A program made the translations under genes and the position numbers. The notes beneath the pieces were generated by a model. The model worked only from the letters and a program-made list of their open reading frames with translations, did not search any database and was not told the DNA's origin. DNA of 64,000 nucleotides from Hypericum androsaemum (taxonomy: Eukaryota > Streptophyta > Magnoliopsida > Malpighiales > Hypericaceae), in assembly GCA_963995505.1 (NCBI GenBank), contig OZ023190.1, positions 11,278,092 through 11,342,091 on the forward strand, read 5' to 3'. Shown here piece after piece: positions 34,317-45,965 of the stretch (positions are counted from its first letter, which is position 1; every line of letters starts with the position of its first letter).

Positions 34317-35287
34317 TGTTCAAGATTGTGTTTTAACATATTGTTATTTTCGGTTTCGTTCGAAGTATAACACACCTCTCTCTGTATGCACCTTCCGAGG
34401 TCTGTTGCTTTGCGAAATAAAAGTGACTTTCTTGCTCACAGATTACGAGAGATGAGAACGCTTTCTTCACCAGAGTTTGCATCAAGTTTCATGAAATCTG
34501 ACATATTCAGCTCCGGATTTGTCCTCTCGTAGCTTTTGACCGGGAGAAACTCGAGTGGACTGGTCGCGCATTGCTTCTCTCGCGGGATTGCAGCAAGAGT
34601 CTGTTACAAGACAGGAAAGATGATGAAAGAGTTGACAGATCCCAGAATAGCTGAAGTCACAGTGGCCGCGGACGAAAGAGCAGCAGCTTCAAGCCTTTGC
34701 CACCCTTCCATCCCAATGCACTTCGGAACATGATAGCAGTAGATCAGCAATCACTCAAGTCGGGTAATGACTAACGGAGATGTATCAGCCGTCGATCTCC
34801 ACCAAACCACGAAGATCACCTCGCTCCTGCATCCTCCTCTCGAGGCCATTTTCACAGCTGAACGGCTCCACGATCCTCTCCAAAGTCTAGCTACGTATGA
34901 GAGAAACCTGATGCCAAGTCTCTTCCAGGTTTCTATGTCAGTCAGTCCTAGTGTTGAGTCTAAGACTCTTTTAACACTAATTGCCGAAGTAGTACCCTTC
35001 TTCAGACAGAAGCAAATAAATCTCATATCCAACACAAAAAATCCACCAATTACTCCACTTAACCCAGCTAACAAGGATCGTTGCTCTTATGATGGAATGT
35101 CACTTCTCAAACGGAACTCGTTCGCAGAAGTTTACACGAATTTTAACTTCGCCAACGTACCATAACACAGAAACATACGAGCGACAATAACCACACTTGA
35201 AACAAACAATGTAATAATCTCAACATTCTCGGCTGATAGCTATCATCAGGCTCGGTATATAAACAGCACATTTACTTACAATACTAA
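34317..35287. other. Unassigned spacer with ordinary base composition
   Basis: The first ~150 bp look like the 3' UTR of the dehydrogenase. The plus ORFs 34536-34733 and 34767-35165 and the minus ORF 34751-35074 have no recognised domain and overlap each other. The GC-richer composition hints at an eroded gene, but none could be named. Confidence 0.35.
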
Positions 35288-35319
35288 TTAAGAAATCCCA
35301 AATCCCACCATAGAAAAGT

Positions 35320-35640
35320 TTACAGGGAGGACCCGCAGAAGGGGCAGAAGCGGAACCCGGGCTCGACCCGCCCGTCGCAGGAACCACAACGCATCGACGA
35401 AACGGGGTCGTCGCGGGGCGGGGGGAGGGAGAAGGAGGAAGGGAAGAAGAGGTTGCAGGTGGGGCAGTGGAGGAGAGGGTCCTTCCCGGGCCACCTCCAC
35501 ACGGGGACGAAGAAAAGCTTCAGGACCTTTTCGTACTCCACCAGGTCCGCCTTCGACCCGCAGCCTATGCACCTTGCTACCCCGGGTTGTAGGATCCGAC
35601 CCGCCTGCTGCTCCAATCCCCCTGCGAAAAAGAAGAACAT
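35320..35640 (-). CDS. Small plant zinc-ribbon protein, intact
   Basis: A 106-residue single-exon protein starting MFFFFAGGLEQQAGRIL. Four CxxC motifs at residues 24/27, 59/62, 85/88 and 99/102 would form two zinc ribbons; the last is FCPFCGSSL. The middle contains FFVPVWRWPGKDPLLHC. This layout matches a conserved, largely uncharacterised family of small plant zinc-ribbon proteins found across land plants, so I consider it a real gene. The start is chosen because MFFFFAGGLEQQ is the family N-terminus. It is divergent from the dehydrogenase fragment to its left. No function is known to me beyond metal binding. Confidence 0.88.
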   Translation of the reverse strand: MFFFFAGGLEQQAGRILQPGVARCIGCGSKADLVEYEKVLKLFFVPVWRWPGKDPLLHCPTCNLFFPSSFSLPPPRDDPVSSMRCGSCDGRVEPGFRFCPFCGSSL

Positions 35641-35649
35641 TTTTTAGTT

Positions 35650-36440
35650 TTTCTTTTTTCTTTTTTTCGCTCTGGTAGTTTTTTTCTTTCTGATGGGGGT
35701 CGGTGATGCGTCAAGTTGGGCTGTAGGCCCGTGTATTTGATTTGTGTGAGGACTGTGGAACGGCCCGGAATACGGAAATTCAAAGTCGATAATTGTCGGA
35801 TAATGATAATTTTTAAAATAAATATTTTTAGGTGTTCAAAATCGAGTTTTTGGGCATGATTCCAAATTCATGATCCACCTTTTGCGTTGGCCATGTTCTG
35901 TATTTGGAAATAGGTCTTGTTGGATCTGAAATTAATTTAATTTGTGATGTTTGATGAAATTGGTGTGGAACTTGATTTGAAACAAATTTTCCACTGATAC
36001 AGAAAAGTGATCTAAATAGAATAATTGATCAAAATGGTGACTACCGGAGAAATTTTACACGATTGTTGAAGTTGCTAGATTACATTGGTAGTTGCAAACG
36101 AGGTGAATATATTTATGAATGTTAAAAAATTTATATAACCATTACCTTAAGGATTTTTTTTAAAAACAAATTAATACCGCAAGTTAATCTTGTACATTGA
36201 ACTTTGTTTAAAGTGATGTGTAGAATCTATCTTAAAATTTTAGAGTTAGATATAGAAATTTGAATAGAAGAAAATCATATCAACCGTAATCGAATAATTC
36301 GGATGAACTAGATCACGTTACAAGATTCTTAACTCGGAGATTGAATTGAGTGTTGTCTTTAATAGTCTTGTAAGCATATACTGCCCTAGAATTTAGATCG
36401 TTGATTTATTTGATCTAGGCATCACATAGTCAAGAAATAA
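35650..36440. other. Upstream region of the zinc-ribbon gene, then AT-rich DNA
   Basis: The CT- and T-rich tract at 35641-35690 is probably the 5' leader of the zinc-ribbon gene. Beyond 35800 the DNA is AT-rich and shows no gene. Confidence 0.4.
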
Positions 36441-36444
36441 AGAC

Positions 36445-36566
36445 CCGGCAGATAACTACTTCAAGCTCAAGGACTACGGCACCACGTTCACCACCGAGCT
36501 CAGTGCCGGCACCACCACCATCCTCACCATGGCTTCTATCATGGGCGTCCCCTTCCCAAACTCATA
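36445..36566 (+). pseudogene. AZG-like adenine/guanine permease N-terminal fragment
   Basis: About 38 codons read YFKLKDYGTTFTTELSAGTT and then ILTMASIMGV before a stop at 36564-36566. This resembles the first segment of plant AZG purine permeases (FKL...TTFTTELRAGTATFLTMAYI). No further membrane segments follow, so it is a captured or decayed exon piece. A ~75-bp unit with AAGTGCACC.TCTTCCACCTAA repeats twice just downstream (36566-36680). Confidence 0.6.
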
Positions 36567-36679
36567 AGTGCACCCTCTTCCACCTAAAGCAAAAACCCAT
36601 TAAAAACACTCTTTAATCTGCTTCCACTCCAAAACTCAAAAGTGCACCTTCTTCCACCTAACGTAAAAATCCATCAAAA

Positions 36680-37309
36680 ACTCTTTCCTCTCCGGCTCTC
36701 CCTCCCAAGTCCCATCAAAAAAAAAATTTCTCCTTTCTTGTTGCATGTACACCATTGTTGTCGCATGGTGTACCATATTGTTGATCGAATCATCATCAAC
36801 AACATAAAAAAACACATGATTAATTATTTGATTTTTTAAATAATTTTATCATGAAATTGATCAAACAGGTGATAGAACTCGCATCTTAATTAAAATTAGT
36901 TAACTAGCAATATGTTTTATTGCATGATGCATGCATGGTGTACCATTGTTCGTCTTTTTAATGTACAAAATTTTAAAATTGCCCTTATATAATCTCTGAT
37001 ATTATAAGTTTTCTATTACGTGCGGTGTTCGGTTAATATTGTGCGTAACATAATGTTTGGCACATCACCACTCAATCCGACCCTCGAACCCCAACTGTAC
37101 AATCAAGCCGCTTCTCTCTCTCTCCTTATCCTCTCCAATTAAATGAGATTATCTGCCGAAATTTTGTTGAGGCTGTGTATGGGATGAACTTGAAGCACTT
37201 CTGCAATTCTCACACTTTATTTTTACTCTCTATATTTTTCTTTTCTGTCTCTTCTAATATTTCTTACCGTCGAGAGGTGCATCAAGGGGTTCTGTTCCTT
37301 ATTTATACA
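36680..37309. other. AT-rich intergenic DNA, nothing recognised
   Basis: No domain, TIR or LTR signal could be supported. Confidence 0.5.
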
Positions 37310-37530
37310 TAACAATCACAAAAACCGACAAATATAGTCCCGTCTAAAAATATTGGTAGCAGTAGTAACATTTAAAAAAGTTTTGCAGTGTCGTCCAAAT
37401 TCTACAAAATCTCCCCAACCTCCTTTTTTTAGTAGTAATAGTGAGGCATCAGCCTCCTTTTTCAAACATTAAAATTGCAACCTCCCACATTTAATGTTTG
37501 GCCCGCCCTCTTTGATTTATTGCTTCTGAC
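37310..37530 (+). repeat. Dispersed ~230-bp repeat, copy 2
   Basis: Inverted partner of 11020-11240. Its own flanks show no terminal repeats. Confidence 0.6.
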
Positions 37531-38149
37531 ATGCAATATTTTGAAAACAACTGAGACACTGAATCTCTCAACTCCGGGTCGTGGTCGGACCTATTGTACC
37601 GTATTTTTTTTGTAAAAAAACTCTTATCTTTAATTATATGTAGCATTGACTATCAAATAATTCTAAATATTAACTAATTTGTTGTAAAATTATAATTTAC
37701 AATTGTCAAAGTTTTAAATTAATTACTTTCAATCTCAAAACTCAACAAATCTTTCTTTTTCAAAATAAAAATTCTGTAGTTGAATCTAGACGAGCCAATC
37801 TAATCACAATGATATCATCACTGTCATCAAGTTTTAGGAGCCGTAGTTTGACCGATCAGACAGACAGTTTACACCATAATTTTATAAAACACCATTGGCA
37901 ATTATAATTTGATTCCCATCTGTTATTTTTATAAGTATTTGATTTGATTCCCAGCCGTACAACTTCAACATAATTTTCTCTCTCTATATATTAACATAGG
38001 AGTTTTACATTTCTCAAGAAAAATGGTTGCTGCCGACGTCGATCGAATACTTGGATCAGAAGTTCCATATTTGTATCAATTATGAGCGCCAACGGATCAT
38101 TCCGGGTTCTGCAAAAGAGGTAACGGAAACTTGTTATATTTTGATTGAT

Positions 38150-38699
38150 GACTCGCATGCTGATCCCCCCCCTCCCCGAGACCTGGACTATTCTGATCGA
38201 AGCTCCGAGTAAGCCAAGCGGTTGGCGTCCGCCAAGCTTGAAGGAATTGAGACAGTAGCTGAAGGTGGCTCTCACCTGGCGGACGCCGGGTCAGCCCGAA
38301 AAAGTCCATTTTCATGGACAAAAGTGCCCCTCCAAACCCAAAACACATCCTAGGGTTGTTGGCTCTATAAATATCCCTTGTAACTCATTTGTAACCCCTA
38401 AGAACAAGAATAGAAGAGAGAGAGAGTGTGACTAGAAAAGAAGAGAAAATCATAGTTGAGTGTGGGTGCCAAAGTGTGGCCTTTTCTTGTAAGGAGCACG
38501 TGAAGCTCAAGAGCATATAGTGAACTCTCTCCTGGCTTGGTACGCCCCCGGAAGTAGATCGTTGTGGATCAAATTGGGTAACTAAATATCTTGTCTCTTG
38601 TGCCTTTCCTTTGGTTTCTTGTCAGTTCGTACTTCTCGTTGTGATTGTGGTTCGCTTGTGTGTTTGTGGGCAGTGTGTAGTTCCTCACGGTTCCCAACA
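38150..38699 (+). repeat. LTR (probably 5' LTR) of the copia 5' half
   Basis: Ends CGGTTCCCAACA just before the primer site ATTGGTATCAGAGCTC at 38700-38715. The left edge is uncertain, because sequence up to about 38145 resembles the unrelated repeat at 25700/27175, so the LTR may be truncated. A GC-rich palindromic phrase (TGGCGTCCGCCA ... TGGCGGACGCC) lies at 38220-38290. Confidence 0.6.
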
Positions 38700-41440
38700 A
38701 TTGGTATCAGAGCTCGGGTCTAGAGTGACGTGGGAGCGGCCATGATGGATGAAGTGAAATCACCGGTAGAGAAGTTCGACGGCATGGATTTTGCCTTTTG
38801 GAAGATACAAATCGAAGACTACTTGTACGGAAAGGATTTGCACTTACCATTGGGTGAGAAGAAGCTGGATGATATGAAGGAAGAGGAGTGGAAGCTCCTA
38901 GACCGTAAGGCCATGAGTGTAGTGCGCCTTTCGTTGTCTAGGAATGTGGCTCTACACACCGTAAGGCCATGACCGTAAGGCCATGACCGTAAGGCTACGA
39001 AGGATATGCTAAAGATGTTATCCGATATGTATGAGAAACCCTCGATGGCCAACAAAGTTCATTTGATGAGGAAGCTCTTTAACCTTAAGATGGCGGAGGG
39101 GGCGATGGTGGCCAAGCATCTCAATAATTTCAATATGACGCTCTCTCAATTGAGTGCAGTAAAGATTGACTTTGATGACCAGGTAAAAGCTCTAATCCTA
39201 CTTAGTTCCTTGCCCGATAGTTAGAGTGGCACGGTCACGGCGGTGAGTGCCTCAGTGGGGAAGGTAACACTGAAGCTTGATGAGATGAGGGACTTGATAA
39301 TGAGTGAATAGATTAGAAGAAAGGAGTCTGGGATAGCCTCGGGAGCGGCGTTGAGCACGGGTAGTAGAGGGAGATCTGATTCTAAGTCAAAAGGGAAGAA
39401 GAAACAGAGGAGATCCAAGTCCAAGACGAAGATGAAGGGTGAGTCGAAGAAGGATAGGAGTTCCGTTCAATGTTGGAATTATGAGAAATATGGTCATTTT
39501 AGAGACCAATGCACGGCGCCAAAGAAGAAAGATGACAAGTTAGCTAATGCAACGACGGAAGATCATGGAGAAGTCTTAGTTTTGAGCATGAAAAGCCCAT
39601 TGGAAGCATGGGTATTGGATTCGGGTGCCTCATTCCACTCTTGTAATGACGCGAGTATGATGGAGAGGTACACCCCGGCTAACTTGGGCAAAGTCTATCT
39701 AGGGGACGATGAGGCTTTGGATGTTGTGGGAAATGGGGAGGTGAGAATCCATACTCCCAATGTTTCGATTTGGTGTTGAAGAGTGTAAGGCACGTTCTAG
39801 AGTTGAAGAGGAATTTGCTAAGTGTTGGGCAACTTGATGATGAAGGTTACGCGATAACCTTTAGTTGCAAGACATGGAAGATCACGATGGGAGCCATAGT
39901 GGTGGCTCGAGGTGAGAATGAAAGGATGTTATACATGACAAGGAATACCAATAGCATCAATCTAGTGGGAGCTACGGATGATGCGGGCTTATGGCGTAAT
40001 CGCCTAGGCCATATGAGTGAGAAGGGGATGTGGGTGCTACACTCGAAGGGGAAGCTACCGGGCCTCAAGATCGTGGATGTGGATCTTTGTAAGGATTGTG
40101 TTCTTGGGAAGCAAAGGAGAGTGAGCTTCTCGAGAGGTAACAAGCCCCCGAAGGAGAAGAAACTCGAGTTGGTCTATAGTGACTTATGGGGACGGGCACC
40201 AGTGGCGTTCTTAGGTGATTCTTTGTACTACATGACCTTCATCGATGATTCTACAAGGAAGTTGTGGGTCTACTTCTTAAAAAATAATTCTGAAGCCTTC
40301 GATGCCTTCAAGAAGTAGAGAGCTCTTCTAAAGAATGAGATGGGTCTTAAGGTGAAGTGTTTAAGATCCGACAATGGCAGAGAGTACGAACTTCAAGAGT
40401 TCAAGGATTACTGTGCAGGGAATGGGATTTGCATGGAGAAGACAGTAGATGGAACTCCTCAACAAAATGGCATCACAGAGAGGATGAACAGGACAATCAA
40501 CGAAAGAGCCCATGAGATTGACGTGTGGCCTACCAAAAATGTTTTGGGCGGATGTTGTAAACACCGCGGCTTTCTTGATCAATAAAGGATCATCAAGTTC
40601 TTTGGGGAATAGGATACCAGAGGAGGCTTGGAGTGGCAAGGAGATTGATCTAACCTACCTTCGGGTATTTGGTTTTGTTGTCTATGTTCATGTGAATGCA
40701 GGTGAAAGGAGCAAGCTAAGTGCCAAGTCCAAGAAGTACACGTTCATTGGATATAGAGGAGATGATTTTGGTTTCAGACTATGGGATGAGAAGAACCGCA
40801 AGGTTGTGAGAAGCCGGGATGTCATATTTAATGAGAAGGTGTTATACAAGGAGATGGGGAGTGTACTCGATGAGGTGGGTTCTAGCACTGAGATGGTCGA
40901 GTTAGACATCTCAAACTCGAGTGGGAGCAAGAAGGTACGAGGTGGCCAAGAGGCCGAGGAGGAAGCGGGACCAAGTTCTCAACCGCCAGTGGTTCTGATG
41001 AGGAGGCCCACTAAACAACATGGGTTTTCAGATAGATATTCATCAGCAAATTTCTACATCCTACTCACTGATGGGGGGGAGCCCGAGGAGTTTGCAGAGG
41101 TCCTAGAGAGTAGATAAGAGGACAAGTGGAAGCTTGCTATGGACAATGAGATGGAGTCACTGAGGAGCAACGGGACTTGGGAATTGGTCCCGCTCCCAAA
41201 AGGTAAGAAAGCTCTGCACAACAAGTGGGTGTATAAGATCAAGCATGAGACGAATGGCATCGAGCGTCACAACTCAAGACTCGTAGTGAAAGGATTTTAG
41301 CAGAAGTATGGTATAGACTATACCGACGTCTTCACTCCCGTGGTGAAGCTTACCATCATTCACATGGTGTTGAGTTTGGTTGCTTCAGAGAACTTAATGT
41401 TGGAGCAAATGGACGTGAAGACTGCATTCCTCCATGATTG
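38700..41440 (+). mobile_element. Ty1/copia 5' half (gag to RT), degenerate
   Basis: Plus-strand frames give gag from 38742 (VEKFDGMDFAFWKIQIEDYL), a damaged zinc knuckle near 39470 where the second Cys is Tyr (CWNYEKYGHFRDQC), protease (VLDSGASFHSC), integrase (LWRNRLGHM, FIDDSTRKLWVYF, RSDNGREY, TPQQNGITERMNRT) and the start of RT (NKWVYKIKHETNG, MDVKTAFLH). The reading stops within RT at about 41440, where unrelated DNA starts. Stops at 39221, 39309, 40316, 41115 and 41298, plus frameshifts, make it dead. The missing end of pol fits the fragment at 16400-17336. Confidence 0.9.
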
Positions 41441-41817
41441 GTTTGACAGATTTGGAAGCTCGATCAAATGGAAAGTCCTTTCAGCCAGACGGCCGGTCAG
41501 TGCCATACCCGGGGGACAAGCCCTCTGTCTTACTTGCAAGGAGTAAGGCAATACGAAAGGTGAAAGGGTAATTAGAGGTCTGCACCTTATCACCATAGGA
41601 GCTGGCCAGGTATGTTTGTGAGAGCAACGGCCTAGACCTCTTAGAGGTGCATAAGAATAGTGACCATCGCGTTGGTCCAAGTAACTTACTACCATCGAGG
41701 CAAAGGTGAGGGACCCTTTTGACACCACAAGTTCCTTAAGATAAGGAGATTTAGAAAGGACCACATCAATGCTTCTCGTCTGGTCGTACCGAAGCATTAA
41801 CGTGCAGGGGGCATTAT
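41441..41817 (+). mobile_element. Gypsy-B internal region, 3' end with polypurine tract (inferred)
   Basis: No domain remains. It ends with GTGCAGGGGGCATTAT directly before LTR-B, a plausible polypurine tract, so the adjoining LTR is a 3' LTR. Confidence 0.5.
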
Positions 41818-43620
41818 TGGAGTGCAAATATTTCATGTCTAAAAGGTGACGCTGAGCATGAGGTACACATCGATGAAGGCAAGATTTTGTTCCATGTTCA
41901 CGCCCATAAGGGCGACGCCTAGAACAAAGTTTATGAATGGTCCCACGACTTTAAAGGAGAGGCCTAAATCAAGGTGTATGTCGATGTCGCTCTGCCAAAG
42001 GCATCTGACCATGTCGGGTTACCTTGCTAAGGGCATCTAGAACATGTCATCATCGTCCCGCCATGGGTGTCTAGACCATATCGTTGTTGCCTTGCCAAAG
42101 GTGTCTGGGCCATATCAATGTCGCATTGTCAAGTGTGTCTCGACCATATCATCGTTGCCTTGTCAAATGTGTCTGAACCATGTCGTCATTACCTTGTCAA
42201 TGGTTTCTTAATCATGTCGTCGTTGCCTCACCAAGAGCATATGGTCCATATCGTCATCCCACTGCCAAGGGGATCTAGACCATGTCATTGTCTCCTTGCC
42301 AAGGGTGTCTGGGCCATATCGATGTCACCTCGCTAAGAGTGTCTCGACCATGCCATCGTCGCCTCACCAAGGGTATCTCGGCCATATTGTCGTTGTACAG
42401 ACGATCATCACAGATGATCGTAGCACTGACAACCATCGTACGGACGATCGTAGCATGGATGACCATCGTACGAGCATACTTAAAGTTTGGAATGGGTGTC
42501 AATTGGTCGTCAGGACGATCCCTTCGTCACTAGGATGAGGAAAGCCCTTACTAGCGAATGATTCATGACCGTCCGAATGAGAGGTTGAAAGGCACAATGT
42601 TGTGGCCCGAGGTTTATCTAATTTGGCGTGGCTCATGTTCGTTGTGAGTACAAGGAGGTATTACTTCCTGAAAGAAAATGATGCACGTGACCATCAAGAG
42701 GGGATGCGAGGATGACGATGACATTATTGGGATGTGACACAGGGACAATGTTGTTGGGATGTGATGTAGGGATGATGATGACATTTTTGGGATGCCAGGG
42801 CATCCAAAATGATGCCATGGTGTCTATTTGACCGATGATGACTTTATCGCGAGGACGAGACCTTCATCACGAGGATGAGGCCTTCGTCATGAGGATGAAG
42901 AAATTCGTGCCAGGGAGTCATGGCAAATTCGTGCCGGGGCACAAAAGGGATTCGCTCCAGGATGCCAAAATTGGGCTTGGGCCGAGGTGACGCCAAAATT
43001 AGGCTTGGGCCGAGGTCATGGTATTCGAGCACGGTGTTTGGTCTTTGCCCCTCACATGAGGTCCGAACAAAGTTTCTTGTATTAAGGCTAGATTTTTGGC
43101 ATGAGGTTGCGATCTCGGGTTTTTCCTAAGTTTAGATGGATCTTTCATTATTTGGGAAGTCCTTGTTTTGGCTCGGGATTACTTGCTCACCACGGCCTTG
43201 ATATGCCTATTTTGAGGACGCTGTTTCGTTCTTGTATTGGAAAGTGGTCACGTAGGAAAGACGGCCATATGAAGAAGGCGGATACATATGTAAGATGATT
43301 TCGTGGGAAGGACGGTTTCGCTCCTATTTTGGAAGTGATCTCGGTCATTTTTCTTTACGAGGCCGGGCTGATTTGGAAAGGGTTAAGATGAATGTTCCTA
43401 TTCTTGAGGACGAAGCTAGGACGGGGCTCCCTATATAAAGAGGTCTCGGGCGAAGGAAGAGATCATCCACAACACAACACAATTACTCTTTACATTACTT
43501 GCTGCTTTTCTTTTACATAGCCCGTAGCTTAGCGTAACCTAGCCTTAGTATAAGTTACACCGACTTTGAGACGAACACTTCGAATCCGTCTCAGGTTCTT
43601 GTTCTCTTTTCCCCGCAACA
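41818..43620 (+). repeat. LTR-B, copy 2 (3' LTR of gypsy-B)
   Basis: Starts TGGAGTGCAAATATTTCATG, ends CCCCGCAACA, about 1.8 kb. A CTATATAAAG TATA box lies at 43431-43440, about 180 bp before the end. It is an inverted relative of 18020-19774. The flank after it, CTTTT, compares with TTTTT before LTR-B copy 1 on the minus strand. Confidence 0.75.
41990..42400. repeat. 34-bp minisatellite inside LTR-B copy 2
   Basis: The same repeat as at 19185-19625 in the opposite orientation, with about twelve diverged units (GTGTCT...CATGTC.TCGTTGCC). Confidence 0.85.
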
Positions 43621-44539
43621 CTTTTATTGACGATTCCTGTCCTCCTACTTTATTTACATACTGTAATCCAATTCTAAATTGTGGGATTGACAAGTTTATG
43701 TCGATTGTGAGGGATGTTGGTATGCATGCTGGGTTCAAGAGAACTCGAAGCCCGATCGACTTTTTGATGAGTTCGTGGAGCTGAGACATTAAACACCACT
43801 ATTAACTCTACAAAAATGAAGAATTTCGTAGACATTGGCGAGGATAATAAGATGAAGATCATGACAAAGTTGTCCAAGAGGTTTGACTTGATACTTATTC
43901 TATTTCACCTAATTCCATGCGTTGTACATATGAATAAAAACTATTGGAATAACGAGAAAAAATGGCCATAGTAGAAGGGACCTCCATTAATTAAATTAAT
44001 TGTTAAGAATAATCACCTTATTGGTGCGATAATTAGAGAATATAGAAAGTTTCTTTGGTGTGGATAATAAGCACTTTATTGGTGCGATAATTAGAGAATA
44101 TAGAAAGTTTCTTTGGTGTGGATAATAATCACCTTTATATCTTGAAGTCCTCTAATTTTGTTAGTGATTTTTGATTTATTTGATGGACACTAGTTGTTTG
44201 ATTAATGATTAACTATAGTTTAGTTCTCGTCATAAAGAAATTGAGTATGGAATCGAGTACTGTTCATTGGACAGTTTGTGATATATAATTTAAGCATGGA
44301 GCTTAGATATGAACTTTGATTCATTTGTACATTTAAAAAGGTTATTTTTAGGCAGTAAGAAAAAGGCTTATTTTTTCCAAAGTGAATTATTATATATGTT
44401 TTTCCTCCGAAGTTCGCATTATATATACTAGTAAATACTCACGCGTAATGCGAGTGCCATTCTATTTCAAAATTCGCAAAACATATCGTTCATTGACTTT
44501 CTTTTTTAAGCTGTACAAAAATAAAAACAGAACGGGGCT
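43621..44539 (+). mobile_element. Copia-A internal region, decayed (inferred)
   Basis: AT-rich, no clear domain. It contains a direct tandem duplication of about 59 bp (GGTGCGATAATTAGAGAATA...) at 44014-44131. Assigned to copia-A only because it lies between gypsy-B and the copia-A 3' end. Confidence 0.3.
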
Positions 44540-45965
44540 CGGCATTTGGGGTCCGCTGTTGGGGGTTCGGAAGTTCAGGGTCCGTGGTCGGGGTTCAATG
44601 TTGGGGGTCCAGGGGTCCGCGTTCTGGGGGTCCGGGAGTCCAGTGATCTGGGGTCCGGGGGTCCGCAGTTCGAGGGTCCGGTGGTCTGCGGTCCGAGGGT
44701 CCATGGTTTGGTGGTTCGATGATCCGGGGTCTAGTGATCCATAGTACGCGATTCAGGGGTCTGTGATTCGGTGGTCTGATGGTCTGGGGTCCGAGGTCCT
44801 GTGGTACGATGTCCAGGGGTCCGCAGTTTGGTGGTATGGGGTCTGCGGTTCAATGGTCTGTGGTTTCTAGAGTCTGGAGATCCATGGTCTTGTGGTCTAG
44901 GGGTCCGGTGGTTTGAGGGTCCAGAGGTCTGGTGGTTCGGGGTCTGTGGTTCAGTGGTTCGGTGGTCAGGGATCTGGGGGTCTGGGGTTCTGGCAGTCGG
45001 TGGTCTGGGGTCCGTGGTTCAGTTGTCTAGGGTCCGTTGGTCTGGTCCGGGGTCCGATGGTTTAGGAGTCTGGGGGTCTGCGATCTGGGGGTTTGGGAGT
45101 TCGGTGGTCTGGGGTCTGTGGTTTGGTGGTTTAGGGGTCCTAGGGTCTGGGGTTCGTGGTTCGAAGGTACGGTGGTTCGATGGTTTGGTGGTCCGGTGTT
45201 TCGGTAATCCAGGGTCCGGTGATTCGTGGTCTGGGAGTCCTGTTGTCTCGGGGTCTACTATTCGGGGGCGAGGGTTTGGGAGTTTGGTGGTCCAGGGTTC
45301 ATGGTTCGGTGGTCCGGGGTTCAGAGGTTCGTGGTCCGGTGGTGTGGTCTGGGGTCCAGTGGTCCAAGGGTCCAAAGGTCCGGTGGTCCGAGGTCTGGGG
45401 ATCTGGAGTTTGGTAGTTTGGGGTCCGTGGTTCGGTAGTCCGGGGGGTCCTAGGGTCTGGGGTCCGGTGGTCTGCGGTCCGAGGGTCTGGGAGTTTGGTG
45501 GTCCAGGGTCTGTGGTCCGATGGTCTGGTCTGGAGGTTCGGTGGTTCGGTGGTCCAGGGTTCGAGGGTCTGCAGTTTGGAGGTCCGGTGATCTGCTGTCC
45601 GGGAGTCCGGTTGTCCGGGGGTTTGCTGTCCGGGGGTTTGCTGTCCGGGGGCGAGGGTTCGGGAGTTCGATGGTCCAAGGTCCGTGGTTCGGTTGTCCGG
45701 GGTCCAGAGGTTTGTGGTCCGGTGGTCTGGTGGTCTGGGGTGTGGGTGTTCGGTGGTTCGGTGGTCTGGTGGTTCGGTGGTTTGGTGGTCCGGGGGTCCG
45801 GTGGCCAGGTTGTCTGGAGGTCCAATGGTCCCTATCCGGGGGCGGGGGTTCGGGGGTTCGAGGTTGGAGATTTTGGGTTTGAGATTTGGATTTTTGGTTT
45901 GGGTTTTTTGGGTATTGGATTTGGGGTTTGAGTTTTTAGTTTGAGATTTGAGTTTAGAGTTTGGG
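44540..45965. repeat. GT-rich minisatellite (~1.4 kb), G-rich on the plus strand
   Basis: Long array of irregular 15-25-bp units built from GGGGTCCG, GGTGGTCTG and GGTTCGGTGG. Runs of three or more G occur throughout the plus strand. Long ORFs on both strands (for example 44801-45931 +, 45019-45825 -) are low-complexity by-products. The final 120 bp turns into TTTGGG/TTTGAG-rich text. Confidence 0.95.

Noticed and set aside
34751..35165. Overlapping ORFs of 107 (-) and 132 (+) codons
   Set aside because: No recognised motif in either and they contradict each other; left as unassigned spacer.
38132..38699. TGTTATATTTTG at 38132 as the exact start of the copia LTR
   Set aside because: The sequence around it is shared with the unrelated repeat near 27230, so the true edge must lie further right or the LTR is truncated.
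44801..45931. 376-codon plus ORF and long minus ORFs (45019-45825, 45299-45997)
   Set aside because: All are reads of the GT-rich minisatellite; open in several frames on both strands and of very low complexity.
45840..45965. Interstitial telomere repeat (TTTAGGG)n
   Set aside because: The text is TTTGGG/TTTGAG-like and irregular; no run of exact TTTAGGG units was seen.
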